In this document: positions 34,031-42,713 of the stretch, piece after piece
Numbering within the stretch: position 1 is the first letter of the stretch
Layout of the letters: each line of letters starts with the position of its first letter
NCBI GenBank assembly: GCA_910578095.1
Contig: CAJTOZ010000003.1
Location: 74,649 to 138,648, forward strand
From: an uncultured Muribaculaceae bacterium
Lineage (GTDB): Bacteria > Bacteroidota > Bacteroidia > Bacteroidales > Muribaculaceae
Length of the DNA: 64,000 bases
Direction of reading: 5' to 3'
Notes under the pieces: generated by a model
Databases searched by the model: none
Told to the model about the DNA's origin: nothing
Seen by the model: only the letters and a program-made list of their open reading frames with translations
Translations under genes and position numbers: made by a program

Positions 34031-36091
34031 TTATTTTCTTCTGCGTGCGTTGGCCTTGGCCTGTGCGCGCATTGCAGCCTCCTGCTGCTTCTGTGCTGCT
34101 TCAAGGCGTGCCATGAGCCCCGATTTCTTACGTGGCTTTTTAGAATTGGCCTCCATCTCGGCGCGCACTTTCTTCTCGTCCACGAAATGGCGTGTGATAG
34201 TGGTCTGAATGATGGTGATGAGCAGCGAGAGCAGATAGTAGTAGCTGAGTGCCGAGGCGTAGTCGTTGAAGAAGAAGAGGAACATGACCGGCATCAGGTA
34301 CATCATCCACTTCATTCCGGGCATGCTCTGTCCGCCGGGCTGGTTCTGCATGGTGAAAGTGGTGTAGACCACGTTGGCGATGGTCATAAGCAGACAGAAA
34401 AGGCTCACCTGGTTGCCGTAGAATGGGATTGTGAAGGGCAACGTGCAGATGTAGTCGGGCGCGGAAAGGTCGTGGGCCCAAAGGAAGCTTTGTCCGCGCA
34501 GTTCGATTGCGGAGGGGAAGAACGAGAACATGGCTATGAGCACCGGCATCTGCAGGAGCATGGGCAGGCATCCCGACATGGGGTTGGCCCCGGCGCGGGA
34601 GTAAAGTGCCATGGTTTCCTGCTGGCGCTTCATGGCGTTTTCCTGTCCGGGGTATTTCTCGTTGATGGCCGTGACCTCTGGGGCGAGAACCCTCATGCGC
34701 GCCTGGCTCTTGAAGCTCTTGTATGTGAACGGGAAGAGAATGAGCTTGATGAAGATGGTGAGGAGCAGGATGATGATGCCGTAGCTTGAGATGAAGCGTC
34801 CGAGGAAGTCGAACACGGGGATGACTATGATCTGGTTGACCCAGCGGAATATGCCCCAGCCGAGCGGCACGAGGCGGCGCAAGTCAAGGTCTTCTCCGGG
34901 ATAAATTGTGTCTTCGATGCTGCTGAGCAGGGGATAGTCGTTGGGACCGAAGTAGAAGGTGAAGTCGGCGGCGAGGCCATCGGCTGTGGTGTAGGGGAGC
35001 TGTGCCTCCATGTTCATATCCTTGAGCCAATTGTCGGTGGCGAGCACGGTGCTGCGCAGGTTGGCGCCGGTGAAGTTGTCGCGTGCGATGAGCACCGACG
35101 AGAAGAATTGGTTCTTGAATGCCACCCACTGCACGCGGCCATTGAGTTCCTCACTATCGTCTTTGTTGGAATTGAGCTCGTCGGGGCCTTCTCCGGCATA
35201 TTTATACATGATTGCGGAGTTGCGTTCCTCGAATGTGCGTCCTTTCTCGTTGCGTCCGAGTGTCTGGCGCCAGTTGAAGCCGAGTGAGGCGGTGCTGGGA
35301 GGAAGCACGGAAGCCATGCCCTGCTGCACTATCTGCATGCCCACGAGGTAGGAATCCGGGGCCACGGTGTAGCGTATGCCCCACCATGCTCCGTCGGCGA
35401 GGTCGAGGCGCATCAGTATGGATGTGTCGCTCTCGGCCACGGGAGTGAAGTTGAATTCGGCGGTGTTGAGGCGCTGGTCGGCGGTGGTGATGATGAATCC
35501 GTAGCCGTCAGTGTCGTTGCGGAACAGGCGTATGTTTTCTTCGGGCGTGGTGACTTCGGTCTTGTAGTTTTTGAGCTCTACCTGGCTGACGCGTCCGCCG
35601 CGTGATGCGAAGGTGACACGCATGAGGTCGTTTTCAATGACAGAAGTGGTGTCGGTGCCTCCCAGATGGGCTGCGAAAGCCTTATACTTCTGGGCATCTG
35701 CGATGCCTTTGCGCAGGGCTGCCACAGCTTTGTGGCGAGCCTCCGGGGCGAGAGCGGAGCCGGCTTTAAGCTCGGAAAGCGCAATGGTGCGTCCGTCGGT
35801 GGCCACGGTGCCGTCTATCGTGCCAGTGGAGTCGGCAGCGATGTTCAGGATGGATGTGTGCAGAGCCGAGGAGCCGGTGGAAAGCACTGCGGCGCGCAGG
35901 CCTGCGAGGTCGGCAGGAGTGAGGGTGTCGGCCTCGGTGCTGTAGTTTTGTTCTCTGCTTTCTTGCGCGAGTTGTTCGATATTGGCGTCGTCGGCCTGCA
36001 TGTTCTGCTCGGCGTCGGGCTTGTTGAGATACATGAAGCCGAAGAGAATTACGGCCATCAGGGCAAGTCCTGTGAGAGTGTTGCGGTCCAT
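34031..36091 (-). CDS. yidC: membrane protein insertase YidC
   Basis: 686 residues, Bacteroidota-size YidC. N-terminal anchor helix (LTGLALMAVILFGFMYLNKPDAEQ), large beta-rich periplasmic domain (~60-390), and the conserved five-helix insertase core (residues ~400-640; YKSFKSQARMRVLAPEVTAINEKY, MSGCLPMLLQMPVLIAMFSFF), with a basic C-terminal tail that binds ribosomes. Inserts and folds inner-membrane proteins. Confidence 0.96.
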   Translation of the reverse strand: MDRNTLTGLALMAVILFGFMYLNKPDAEQNMQADDANIEQLAQESREQNYSTEADTLTPADLAGLRAAVLSTGSSALHTSILNIAADSTGTIDGTVATDGRTIALSELKAGSALAPEARHKAVAALRKGIADAQKYKAFAAHLGGTDTTSVIENDLMRVTFASRGGRVSQVELKNYKTEVTTPEENIRLFRNDTDGYGFIITTADQRLNTAEFNFTPVAESDTSILMRLDLADGAWWGIRYTVAPDSYLVGMQIVQQGMASVLPPSTASLGFNWRQTLGRNEKGRTFEERNSAIMYKYAGEGPDELNSNKDDSEELNGRVQWVAFKNQFFSSVLIARDNFTGANLRSTVLATDNWLKDMNMEAQLPYTTADGLAADFTFYFGPNDYPLLSSIEDTIYPGEDLDLRRLVPLGWGIFRWVNQIIVIPVFDFLGRFISSYGIIILLLTIFIKLILFPFTYKSFKSQARMRVLAPEVTAINEKYPGQENAMKRQQETMALYSRAGANPMSGCLPMLLQMPVLIAMFSFFPSAIELRGQSFLWAHDLSAPDYICTLPFTIPFYGNQVSLFCLLMTIANVVYTTFTMQNQPGGQSMPGMKWMMYLMPVMFLFFFNDYASALSYYYLLSLLITIIQTTITRHFVDEKKVRAEMEANSKKPRKKSGLMARLEAAQKQQEAAMRAQAKANARRRK

Positions 36092-36138
36092 TTATTGTAT
36101 TGGGCGGACGTGTGTCCGCGTGTTAGGTTATGAAACGA

Positions 36139-37761
36139 TCAGTGCTTGTTTTCGTTTTCGTGTTTGAATTCGATAGCTGCGCGAATGAAGTCGCGGAAGA
36201 GGGGGCTGGGCGAGAGCACGGTGCTGGAGTACTCGGGGTGGTACTGTGTGCCCACGAACCATCGCAGGGCCGGCACTTCGACCACTTCCACGAGGCCCGT
36301 GGCGGGGTTGGTGCCTACGCACTGCATGCCTGCCGCTTCGAGAGCCTCGCGGTAGGAGTTGTTGAACTCGAAGCGGTGGCGGTGACGCTCGCTTATCTCG
36401 GTGGCGCCATAGGCTTTTGCCGCGAGGCTGTCGGGCCGCAGATGGCAGTCGTAGGCTCCGAGACGCATGGTGCCGCCCATGTTTGTGATGCTTTTCTGCT
36501 CCTCCATCAGGTCGATGACGTTGTGGCGTGTGGTGCTGTCCATCTCTGTGGAGTTGGCATCTTCGAGACCGAGGACGTCGCGGGCGTATTCTATGACCAT
36601 GCATTGCATGCCCAGGCATATCCCGAGGGTGGGAATGTCGTGCTCGCGGCACCATTTGAGGGCCACGAATTTGCCATCGATGCCTCTTTGGCCAAATCCG
36701 GGAGCGATGATGATGCCGTCGAGGTCGCCTAATTGCGTGCCTACGTTCTCGGGCTTGAGCTTCTCGGAATGGATGTAGTGTATTTTCACTTTATATCCGG
36801 CATACGTGGCGGCGTGGAATAGCGATTCGTTGATGCTTTTGTATGCGTCCTGCAGTTCCACGTATTTTCCCACGAGGCCGATGTTCACCACCTCGGTGGC
36901 GCCGTCGAGTTTGTGGAGGAAGGCAGTCCAGGGAGCCATGTCGGGCTCTCCTTCCACGGGCACTCCCATCTTGCGCATCACGATCTCGTCGAGGTGCTGC
37001 TCGTGCATCTTCATGGGCACCTTGTAGATACTGTCCACGTCGATGCTCTGCACCACGGCATCGGGGGCCACGTTGCAGAAGCGGGCTATCTTGCCCCGCA
37101 TGTCGTGGCCTATGTGCTTCTCGGTGCGCAGCACCAGCACATCGGGCTGTATGCCGAGTTCCTGCAGCTGCTTGACGCTGTGCTGCGTGGGCTTTGTCTT
37201 GAGTTCCTTTGCCGCGGCTATGTAGGGCACATAGGTGAGGTGTATGCACAGGGCGTTTTGTCCGAGCTCCCACCGCAGCTGCCGCACGCTTTCAAGGAAT
37301 GGCAGAGACTCGATGTCGCCGACGGTGCCTCCGATTTCGGTGATGACGAAGTCGTAGCGGCCGGTGGTGCCGAGGGCGCGCACGCTGCGCTTGATCTCAT
37401 CGGTGATGTGCGGCACTATCTGTACGGTTTTCCCGAGGTAGTCGCCGTGGCGTTCCTTGTCTATGACGCTCTGGTAGATGCGCCCTGTGGTGACGTTGTT
37501 GGCACGGGATGTGCGTATGTTGGTGAAACGCTCGTAGTGTCCGAGGTCGAGGTCGGCCTCATGCCCGTCGTCGGTGACGTAGCACTCGCCGTGCTCGTAG
37601 GGGTTGAGGGTTCCGGGATCGATATTGATGTAGGGGTCGAATTTCTGTATGGTCACACGAAAGCCGCGGGCCTTGAGAAGGCACGCGAGGGAGGCCGATA
37701 TTATGCCTTTTCCCAGCGACGATACCACGCCGCCTGTGACAAAAACGTATTTGGTGTCCAT
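36139..37761 (-). CDS. pyrG: CTP synthase
   Basis: 540 residues. N-terminal synthetase domain (YVFVTGGVVSSLGKGIISASLACLLKARG, PYINIDPGTLNPYEHGECYVTDDGHEADLDLGHYERF) and C-terminal glutamine amidotransferase with nucleophile Cys in GICLGMQCM and His-Glu in GTQYHPEYSS. Makes CTP from UTP. Start at 37761 is set by MDTKYVFVTGG, the family N-terminus, and the promoter just upstream. Confidence 0.97.
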   Translation of the reverse strand: MDTKYVFVTGGVVSSLGKGIISASLACLLKARGFRVTIQKFDPYINIDPGTLNPYEHGECYVTDDGHEADLDLGHYERFTNIRTSRANNVTTGRIYQSVIDKERHGDYLGKTVQIVPHITDEIKRSVRALGTTGRYDFVITEIGGTVGDIESLPFLESVRQLRWELGQNALCIHLTYVPYIAAAKELKTKPTQHSVKQLQELGIQPDVLVLRTEKHIGHDMRGKIARFCNVAPDAVVQSIDVDSIYKVPMKMHEQHLDEIVMRKMGVPVEGEPDMAPWTAFLHKLDGATEVVNIGLVGKYVELQDAYKSINESLFHAATYAGYKVKIHYIHSEKLKPENVGTQLGDLDGIIIAPGFGQRGIDGKFVALKWCREHDIPTLGICLGMQCMVIEYARDVLGLEDANSTEMDSTTRHNVIDLMEEQKSITNMGGTMRLGAYDCHLRPDSLAAKAYGATEISERHRHRFEFNNSYREALEAAGMQCVGTNPATGLVEVVEVPALRWFVGTQYHPEYSSTVLSPSPLFRDFIRAAIEFKHENENKH

Positions 37762-37781
37762 GGATGAATGCAAATTACCTG

Positions 37782-37814
37782 CAAAGATACTCAAAAAAGC
37801 CGAATAACCTGCAA
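37782..37814 (-). promoter_or_regulatory. pyrG promoter
   Basis: Minus strand TTG (37812-37814), 22 bases, TATCTTTG (37782-37789); the leader would be about 15-20 bases long. Confidence 0.7.
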
Positions 37815-37894
37815 GGGCATCTTTTTTTTGCAGCAAGTGCCGCCCGGAGAGTAAATTCATGTGCAAGAATGCGGGCCGTTCGGTATAAGCTGAG

Positions 37895-37902
37895 TATATT
37901 TG
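37895..37902 (+). promoter_or_regulatory. -7 box of the hexapeptide acyltransferase
   Basis: TATATTTG, 20 bases before the start codon at 37923. No clear -33 box. Confidence 0.6.
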
Positions 37903-37922
37903 CAATTTAAATTCTGATTGCT

Positions 37923-38513
37923 ATGGACACTCACATGCTGACAGGTATTGATGTAAGATGCACGATGTACAGGCGCCGCCTGATGTCGTTGCTGCGCCGT
38001 GCGGTGCATAATATGCGTCCTACGGTTTCGATAGGGCGGGGAACGCTCATCGACGGCGATGTCACCATCAGGACTGTGCTCGGCGCTTCGTCGGTGAGCG
38101 TGGGAGAGAATTGCGAGATAAGAAAAGGTGTGATGCTGATAAACGATTGCGGCGGCCATATCACGATAGGAAACAACACGAGCCAGAACCCCTACACGAT
38201 GGTCTACGGACATGGCGGGGTGACTATCGGCAATGGTGTGAGGATAGCCGCCCATACGATGATAGTGGCGTTCAACCACCGTTTCGACGGGCCGGGAGAA
38301 ATACGTCTGCAGGGATTTACGCTGAAGGGAATCAGGATAGAGGACGATGTGTGGATAGGTGGCGGGGTAAAGATCCTCGACGGAGTGACGGTGGGGAGAG
38401 GTTGTGTGATAGCCGCGGGCAGTGTTGTCACAAAATCCACCGAACCGTATTCGGTATATGGCGGCGTGCCGGCCAGGCTCATAAAGCCGCGGATGTCAGA
38501 ACACTGTAATTAA
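37923..38513 (+). CDS. hexapeptide-repeat acyltransferase
   Basis: 196 residues. Left-handed beta-helix repeats (IGRGTLIDGDVTI, VSVGENCEIRKGVMLIND, ITIGNNTSQNPY, VTIGNGVRIAAHTMIVAFNH, DDVWIGGGVKILDGVTVGRGCVIAAGSVVTKS) and the closing YGGVPARLIKPR place it in the maltose/galactoside O-acetyltransferase (LbH-MAT) group; HRF is the likely catalytic His region. Probable acetyl-CoA-dependent O-acetylation of a sugar. Followed 5 bases later by a GNAT gene. Confidence 0.9.
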   Translation: MDTHMLTGIDVRCTMYRRRLMSLLRRAVHNMRPTVSIGRGTLIDGDVTIRTVLGASSVSVGENCEIRKGVMLINDCGGHITIGNNTSQNPYTMVYGHGGVTIGNGVRIAAHTMIVAFNHRFDGPGEIRLQGFTLKGIRIEDDVWIGGGVKILDGVTVGRGCVIAAGSVVTKSTEPYSVYGGVPARLIKPRMSEHCN

Positions 38514-38518
38514 ACAGT

Positions 38519-39004
38519 ATGTCTGCTGAGGCGTCGGATATATTGGTTGCAGAGGAGTATCGTGGAGATGCGGCACTCCTGATGCCGTTGCTTCTGATGG
38601 GAGATGAATCGGAGGCGATGATAGGGCGCTATCTGCCCGGAGGCAGAATTTTCGCCGGACGCACGGGAGCGGGCGGTTATGTGGCCGTGTGTGTGGTGAC
38701 AGAAGAGGCCGACGGCTGGGTGGAGATAAAAAATCTGGCCGTGCTGCCGCAATGGCGTCGACGAGGTTTCGGGCGCGCTATGCTGAGCTATGCCGAGGCT
38801 TTCTATCCTGAAAGGAATTTCCGTCTTGGCACCGGTGAGACACCGTCGACGCTCTGTTTTTATCGTTCGTGCGGCTACCGCTATTCCCACCGTGTGGAGG
38901 GATTTTTTACCGACAATTATCCCCATGCCATAGTAGAGGAGGGCGTGACACTGAGGGACATGCTGTATCTGACAAAGGAAAAACAGAGTGGTGGGGGTGA
39001 ATAA
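38519..39004 (+). CDS. GNAT N-acetyltransferase
   Basis: 161 residues. Acetyl-CoA-binding motif A is clear: VEIKNLAVLPQWRRRGFGRAMLSYAEAF (Q/RxxGxG/A), followed by RLGTGETPSTLCFYRSCGYRYSHRVEGFF, typical of small GNATs that act on amines. Substrate unknown. Likely an operon with the hexapeptide acyltransferase. The MITE-like element begins 11 bases after its stop. Confidence 0.88.
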   Translation: MSAEASDILVAEEYRGDAALLMPLLLMGDESEAMIGRYLPGGRIFAGRTGAGGYVAVCVVTEEADGWVEIKNLAVLPQWRRRGFGRAMLSYAEAFYPERNFRLGTGETPSTLCFYRSCGYRYSHRVEGFFTDNYPHAIVEEGVTLRDMLYLTKEKQSGGGE

Positions 39005-39015
39005 AAAATTTGATT

Positions 39016-39161
39016 ATCCGCAAAATTACCCAATTACATCAGAGGGGCATCGCCCGCAATGGGACATCGCTTTGCGATGTATAATATGCCCTGCATGCCA
39101 ATTTTACGTGCCAAAGGCACGGCCCTACATTGAGAATAAAACCTTGGGCAATTTTGCGGAT
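39016..39161. mobile_element. MITE-like element with 18-bp terminal inverted repeats
   Basis: ATCCGCAAAATTACCCAA at 39016-39033 and TTGGGCAATTTTGCGGAT at 39144-39161 pair at 17 of 18 positions. Inside are two hairpins: ACATCGC-ttt-GCGATGT (39064-39080) and ACGTGCC-aaa-GGCACG (39106-39121), the second followed by CTACATT as in the dispersed repeat family. No coding capacity and no clear target-site duplication, so mobility is inference. Confidence 0.6.
39106..39131 (+). repeat. dispersed hairpin repeat, copy 5
   Basis: ACGTGCC-aaa-GGCACG, gcc, CTACATT. Nearly the same as copy 1 (6821-6846); lies inside the MITE-like element. Confidence 0.65.
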
Positions 39162-39189
39162 AGCCATAATAAAAAAAGTGAGTGAAAAA

Positions 39190-39221
39190 TTTGGTTTATA
39201 AAATAAACCGTATTAACTTTG
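39190..39221 (+). promoter_or_regulatory. promoter of the membrane protein/regulator operon
   Basis: TTTG (39190-39193), 20 bases, TAACTTTG (39214-39221): exact Bacteroidota consensus. The operator 39192-39210 lies between and over the two boxes. Confidence 0.8.
39192..39210. promoter_or_regulatory. palindromic operator, site 1
   Basis: TGGTTTA-taaaa-TAAACCg, same half-sites and 5-base spacer as site 2 at 39271-39289; overlaps the -33 box. Likely bound by the winged-helix regulator encoded downstream. Confidence 0.65.
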
Positions 39222-39270
39222 CGACTGAAATCAGGGCGGTAACGCGTGACCGCTCTTTTTAAGACAATCA

Positions 39271-39289
39271 TGGTTTATAATGTAAACCA
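39271..39289. promoter_or_regulatory. palindromic operator, site 2
   Basis: TGGTTTA-taatg-TAAACCA, perfect 7-bp half-sites with a 5-base spacer, in the leader 28 bases before the 39317 start codon and 79 bases from site 1. Confidence 0.65.
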
Positions 39290-39316
39290 ATTTACAAATC
39301 CTCAAAACTCCCGGAT

Positions 39317-39940
39317 ATGGAAGACAGAAAACTCACAGAAAAAGAGAGTCTCGAAGTGATCACTTCGATGATTGCCCGTACAAAAGCCAAATACCTCGGC
39401 AGTGGAAACATCCTGCTGATGTGGGGCTACCTTATTGCAATAACCTCCATACTTGTGTGGGCGCTTCTTGCCGCGACACACCACAATGCCTGGAACTGGC
39501 TTTGGTTTGCCATTCCTGCGGTAGGGGTTCCTGCCACAATTGTCATGTCTCGCAAAGAGCAGCAAGTTAACGGTGTGACCACCAGCTTTGATAAAATAAC
39601 ATCGCGCATGTGGACTATCTTCGGAGTGTCCGAGATCGTGCTGACCTTTGTCTGTCTTGCTTTTGCTTTCCTTGGCGGTGTTAACTGTTGGGCAGCAATG
39701 TTGGTGTACTCACTCATTCTTGCGCCGGGTACTGAAATCGCGCAAGGCCTTATTTTTAAGGAAAACAGCCTTGTGGGCGGAGGTGCAGCCGGTTTAATTG
39801 TCGGAATTATCACAATTTGCTGTGTGGTGGGAGGAATACCGCTTGCAGCCAATTGGTATATGCCGTTGTTCATATTGGCATGGGTGTGCATGATGATAAT
39901 TCCGGGCCACATTATCAACAGCAAATCTAAAAAACGATGA
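39317..39940 (+). CDS. multi-helix membrane protein of a regulator-linked operon
   Basis: 207 residues: cytoplasmic N-terminus (MEDRKLTEKESLEVITSMI), then about six hydrophobic helices (around 32-52, 60-75, 98-118, 122-140, 152-172, 178-198) and a basic tail. I recognise no named family with certainty. It overlaps the downstream winged-helix regulator by 4 bases, an arrangement common in Bacteroidota for membrane proteins controlled by a small HTH repressor. Confidence 0.8.
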   Translation: MEDRKLTEKESLEVITSMIARTKAKYLGSGNILLMWGYLIAITSILVWALLAATHHNAWNWLWFAIPAVGVPATIVMSRKEQQVNGVTTSFDKITSRMWTIFGVSEIVLTFVCLAFAFLGGVNCWAAMLVYSLILAPGTEIAQGLIFKENSLVGGGAAGLIVGIITICCVVGGIPLAANWYMPLFILAWVCMMIIPGHIINSKSKKR

Positions 39941-40218
39941 GAGAACTTGATCCGCTGTTGCACTCGCAATTGCGTCTTGCGGTAATGTCGATACTGATGA
40001 ATGTTGAAGAGGCGGATTTTGTGTTTCTGAAAGAAAAAACCGAAGCCACCGCAGGAAATCTGAGTGTTCAGCTCGATAAACTTTCCTCTGCAGGGTATAT
40101 ATCAGTGGAGAAGGGATTTTCCGGCAAGAAGACGCGCACGGTGTGCCGCGTTACCGGTCGAGGGCGCAAGGCCTTTGAGGAATATGTGGAATCCCTCAAG
40201 GAGTATCTGAACCTGTAG
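39937..40218 (+). CDS. winged-helix transcriptional regulator (MarR/HTH_34-like)
   Basis: 93 residues, a single winged helix: LHSQLRLAVMSILMNVEEADFVFLKEKTEATAGNLSVQLDKLSSAGYISVEKGFSGKKTRTVCRVTGRGRKAFEEYVESL. The recognition helix is TAGNLSVQLDKL and the wing GKKTRTVCRVT. This small one-domain type normally binds palindromes as a dimer. The two palindromes in front of the operon are the obvious target (autoregulation, inferred). Confidence 0.88.
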   Translation: MRELDPLLHSQLRLAVMSILMNVEEADFVFLKEKTEATAGNLSVQLDKLSSAGYISVEKGFSGKKTRTVCRVTGRGRKAFEEYVESLKEYLNL

Positions 40219-40235
40219 CCGTTTTCGGACATAAA

Positions 40236-41609
40236 TCACGATGTTCCGTGTGCCGCCCGCCGGGATTTTCCTGCGGACAGTGCACGGGACATCGCTATGA
40301 CACACAGTGTGAGCAGTTCCGACACCGGTATGGCGAGCCATAGCCCGGGAATGCCGAAGAGGCGCGGCAGCAGGATGAATCCCGGAACCATGAATATAAT
40401 GCCCCGTAGCATCATGTAGGCGATGGACCGTCCGGCCTGCTCGCAGCTCTGGTAGTAGCCTATGAATGTGATGTTGAGCGCGAATGGCAGTGCGCACAGC
40501 CCCAGCAGCGGCAAGCCTGCCGTGGCGATGCCGTAGACGGGGTCGGCTGTGTCTATGAACACTCCTGCGAGAAGGCCGGAGCCCGTCCACATGGCCGCCG
40601 AGATCACTATACCGCAGCCGCAGGCTGTCAGCAGGGCAAGCCTGAGGGCCTGCCGCACCCTCTGCAGCTGACCGCCTCCGTAGTTGTAGCTGATTATGGG
40701 CTGCGACGACTGGGCTACGGCATTGCTGATGGAAAATATGATGGGAAAGAGGTAGCACCCCACGCTGAATGCCGCCACTCCGGCCTCGCCTATGCAGGAT
40801 AGGAACATATAGTTGCCGGTGACCATCATCACGCCCATCGCGAGTTCGGCGATGAATGTGGCGAATCCTATACGGGCCATATAGCCGATGTTGCGGAGCG
40901 ATAGCCTGAGCGATTTGAGCGACATGCGCAGGCGGTAGAAACGGAGTTTGCCGGCGAAAAATATGAAGTAGGACACCACCATCAAGCCGGCCACGATGCA
41001 GGAAATGGATGTAGCCATAGATGCCCCCTTGATTCCCATTGCAAGAGGAAACACCATGTACCAGTCGAGAAATATGTTCAGCACGGCGGCCACAATCTGC
41101 ACGCTCATGGCATAGCGTGGAGAGCCGTCGAGGCGAATGAGCATCATTCCGGCACACTGCAGGTAAAAGAACACGAGGCCCGGCAGGAGCCACAGCAGAT
41201 AGTCGGTGGCGAGTGTCTCCAGAGCCGGGCTGCACCCGAGCATATATAGCAGGGGGCGGGTGAACAGCAGCGATGCGAGTACGATCAGGCCGAAGATTAT
41301 GGCACCGGCTATGTAGGCCTGTGTCATTATTATTCTCGCAGCCTTCACATTTCCCTCAGCGAGGCGTATTCCGCCGATAACGGAGGCTCCAATGCCGAAC
41401 ATCAGTCCCACTCCGGTGCATATCAGGAAAAGCGGAGCCACGATGTTGATAGCGGCAAGGGCTTCGCTGCCTACTCCGTGGCCCACAAACATACCGTCGC
41501 AGATATTGAGCGCGGAATTGAACACCATGCCTATGAGCGTGGGGAAAAACATGGCGCGGAACAGGGTGTTGATTTTTCCGTTTCCAAAGTCGAGTTTGTC
41601 TCTTTCCAT
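40236..41609 (-). CDS. MATE-family exporter
   Basis: 457 residues, twelve predicted membrane helices, the MATE pattern in both halves (FFPTLIGMVFNSALNICDGMFVGHGVGSEALAAINIVAPLFL; SNAVAQSSQPIISYNYGGGQLQRVRQALR). Sodium- or proton-coupled drug/metabolite export is the family role. An in-frame extension to 41783 is rejected because a -7 box (CAAAGTTA, 41642-41649, minus strand TAACTTTG) lies inside it. Divergent from the AraC regulator. Confidence 0.92.
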   Translation of the reverse strand: MERDKLDFGNGKINTLFRAMFFPTLIGMVFNSALNICDGMFVGHGVGSEALAAINIVAPLFLICTGVGLMFGIGASVIGGIRLAEGNVKAARIIMTQAYIAGAIIFGLIVLASLLFTRPLLYMLGCSPALETLATDYLLWLLPGLVFFYLQCAGMMLIRLDGSPRYAMSVQIVAAVLNIFLDWYMVFPLAMGIKGASMATSISCIVAGLMVVSYFIFFAGKLRFYRLRMSLKSLRLSLRNIGYMARIGFATFIAELAMGVMMVTGNYMFLSCIGEAGVAAFSVGCYLFPIIFSISNAVAQSSQPIISYNYGGGQLQRVRQALRLALLTACGCGIVISAAMWTGSGLLAGVFIDTADPVYGIATAGLPLLGLCALPFALNITFIGYYQSCEQAGRSIAYMMLRGIIFMVPGFILLPRLFGIPGLWLAIPVSELLTLCVIAMSRALSAGKSRRAAHGTS

Positions 41610-41641
41610 ATGTCGGCGGGGTTGATTTTGTGCTGAGGGTG

Positions 41642-41649
41642 CAAAGTTA
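41642..41649 (-). promoter_or_regulatory. -7 box of the MATE gene
   Basis: TAACTTTG on the minus strand, 32 bases before the MATE start. Confidence 0.65.
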
Positions 41650-41737
41650 GCAAGAGTATCGGAGTTATGGATGGTGTAAATCCATACAATCATGGTACTT
41701 TTTATAACTATAGTGGTGCAATGCCCGGAAATATCCG

Positions 41738-41745
41738 TAATTTTG
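41738..41745 (+). promoter_or_regulatory. -7 box of the AraC-type gene
   Basis: TAATTTTG, 13 bases before the ATG at 41759, so the leader would be very short. Confidence 0.6.
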
Positions 41746-41758
41746 CGCAAAATTGATA

Positions 41759-42613
41759 ATGAATATGGGAGCGACAGATTCAAGGGAAGCGTGGCGCATC
41801 GCTACCGGCACGACAGCCGGAGAGGGATGGAGGCAGGGCCATCCGCTGCATGTGGCCGGCTGCATGGTGATGCTGTGTAGGCGCGGAAGTGCCGGGATTA
41901 CGATAAATTCCCGCCGATACAGAATCACTGCGGGATGCATGGTCTACATCGTTTTTGATATGGTGGCCGTTCCGTCCGGTGTTTCGGATGATTTCGAGGC
42001 TTGCTTTCTGTCTGTCGATTTTGACACCACGCAGGATGTTTTCTTTCTTGTGACATCCAATAGGTTCTGGGATTTTGTGTACAGATATCCGGTGTTTAAG
42101 TTGCGCCGTCCTTTCTATGACGTCACGGACCGGTGGTTCGGTCTGCTCGGTTGGATAGCCGGCCACTGCTCGGAAGCCACTGCGGAAAAGGCGTTGCGGA
42201 ATGAGACAGAAAATTTCATGCTGGTGATGGCGGAGCAGGTGGAGACACACCTGGGGACGCTGGGAGCAAATCCTCCGAAAAACAGGGCGTGGGCGCTTGT
42301 CAACGAGTTTATAGGATTGCTGAACCGATACTGCACGCGCCGGCATGATGTGGCATTCTATGCCGGAAAACTAAACATTACCCCAAATTATCTGAATATC
42401 ATAGTGAGGAAGAATATCGGCACAACGGCAAAAGAGCAGATAAATGTGCAGCTGGGGCTGGTGGTCAAGATGCTTCTCGACACTACGGACCTCACAGTGA
42501 AAGAGATTGCGGAGCGGCTGCATTACGACGATCCGTCGTATCTGTGCCGCATATTCAGGAAGCAGACCGGCCTTTCGCCCATCAATTACAGAAATAAGCT
42601 GCGTAGCCTCTGA
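41759..42613 (+). CDS. AraC-family transcriptional regulator
   Basis: 284 residues. C-terminal AraC DNA-binding domain with two helix-turn-helices (DVAFYAGKLNITPNYLNIIVRKNIGTTAKEQI and TVKEIAERLHYDDPSYLCRIFRKQTGLSPINYR), N-terminal cupin-like sensor region without clear ligand motif. Start at ATG 41759 is preferred over an upstream TTG because the promoter -7 box ends at 41745; ATG 41765 is also possible. Divergently transcribed from the MATE exporter and so a candidate regulator of it. Confidence 0.9.
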   Translation: MNMGATDSREAWRIATGTTAGEGWRQGHPLHVAGCMVMLCRRGSAGITINSRRYRITAGCMVYIVFDMVAVPSGVSDDFEACFLSVDFDTTQDVFFLVTSNRFWDFVYRYPVFKLRRPFYDVTDRWFGLLGWIAGHCSEATAEKALRNETENFMLVMAEQVETHLGTLGANPPKNRAWALVNEFIGLLNRYCTRRHDVAFYAGKLNITPNYLNIIVRKNIGTTAKEQINVQLGLVVKMLLDTTDLTVKEIAERLHYDDPSYLCRIFRKQTGLSPINYRNKLRSL

Positions 42614-42639
42614 ACGCCCGCAGGCACGCGGTAAAGCGT

Positions 42640-42676
42640 GCAGGCCGCGCGACCGTTAGGGCGGTCGGCGGCCTGC
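42640..42676. terminator. bidirectional terminator between AraC and rubrerythrin
   Basis: GCAGGCCGC-g-CGACCG, loop ttaggg, CGGTCG-GCGGCCTGC: 15 bp with one bulged G, in the gap between convergent genes. A competing smaller hairpin (GCACGC-ggtaaa-GCGTGC, 42624-42641) shares its left edge. No long T-run. Confidence 0.65.
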
Positions 42677-42713
42677 AGTAGAGCAGTGGCCCGGAGGCCA
42701 TAGCAGCGGGTGT

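Larger units (their letters stand above)
39005..39316. other. 312-base intergenic region: MITE-like element then regulated promoter
   Basis: No gene seen. It holds a 146-bp element with terminal inverted repeats (39016-39161), and after it a promoter with two palindromic operators (39190-39289) in front of the 39317 gene. Confidence 0.8.
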
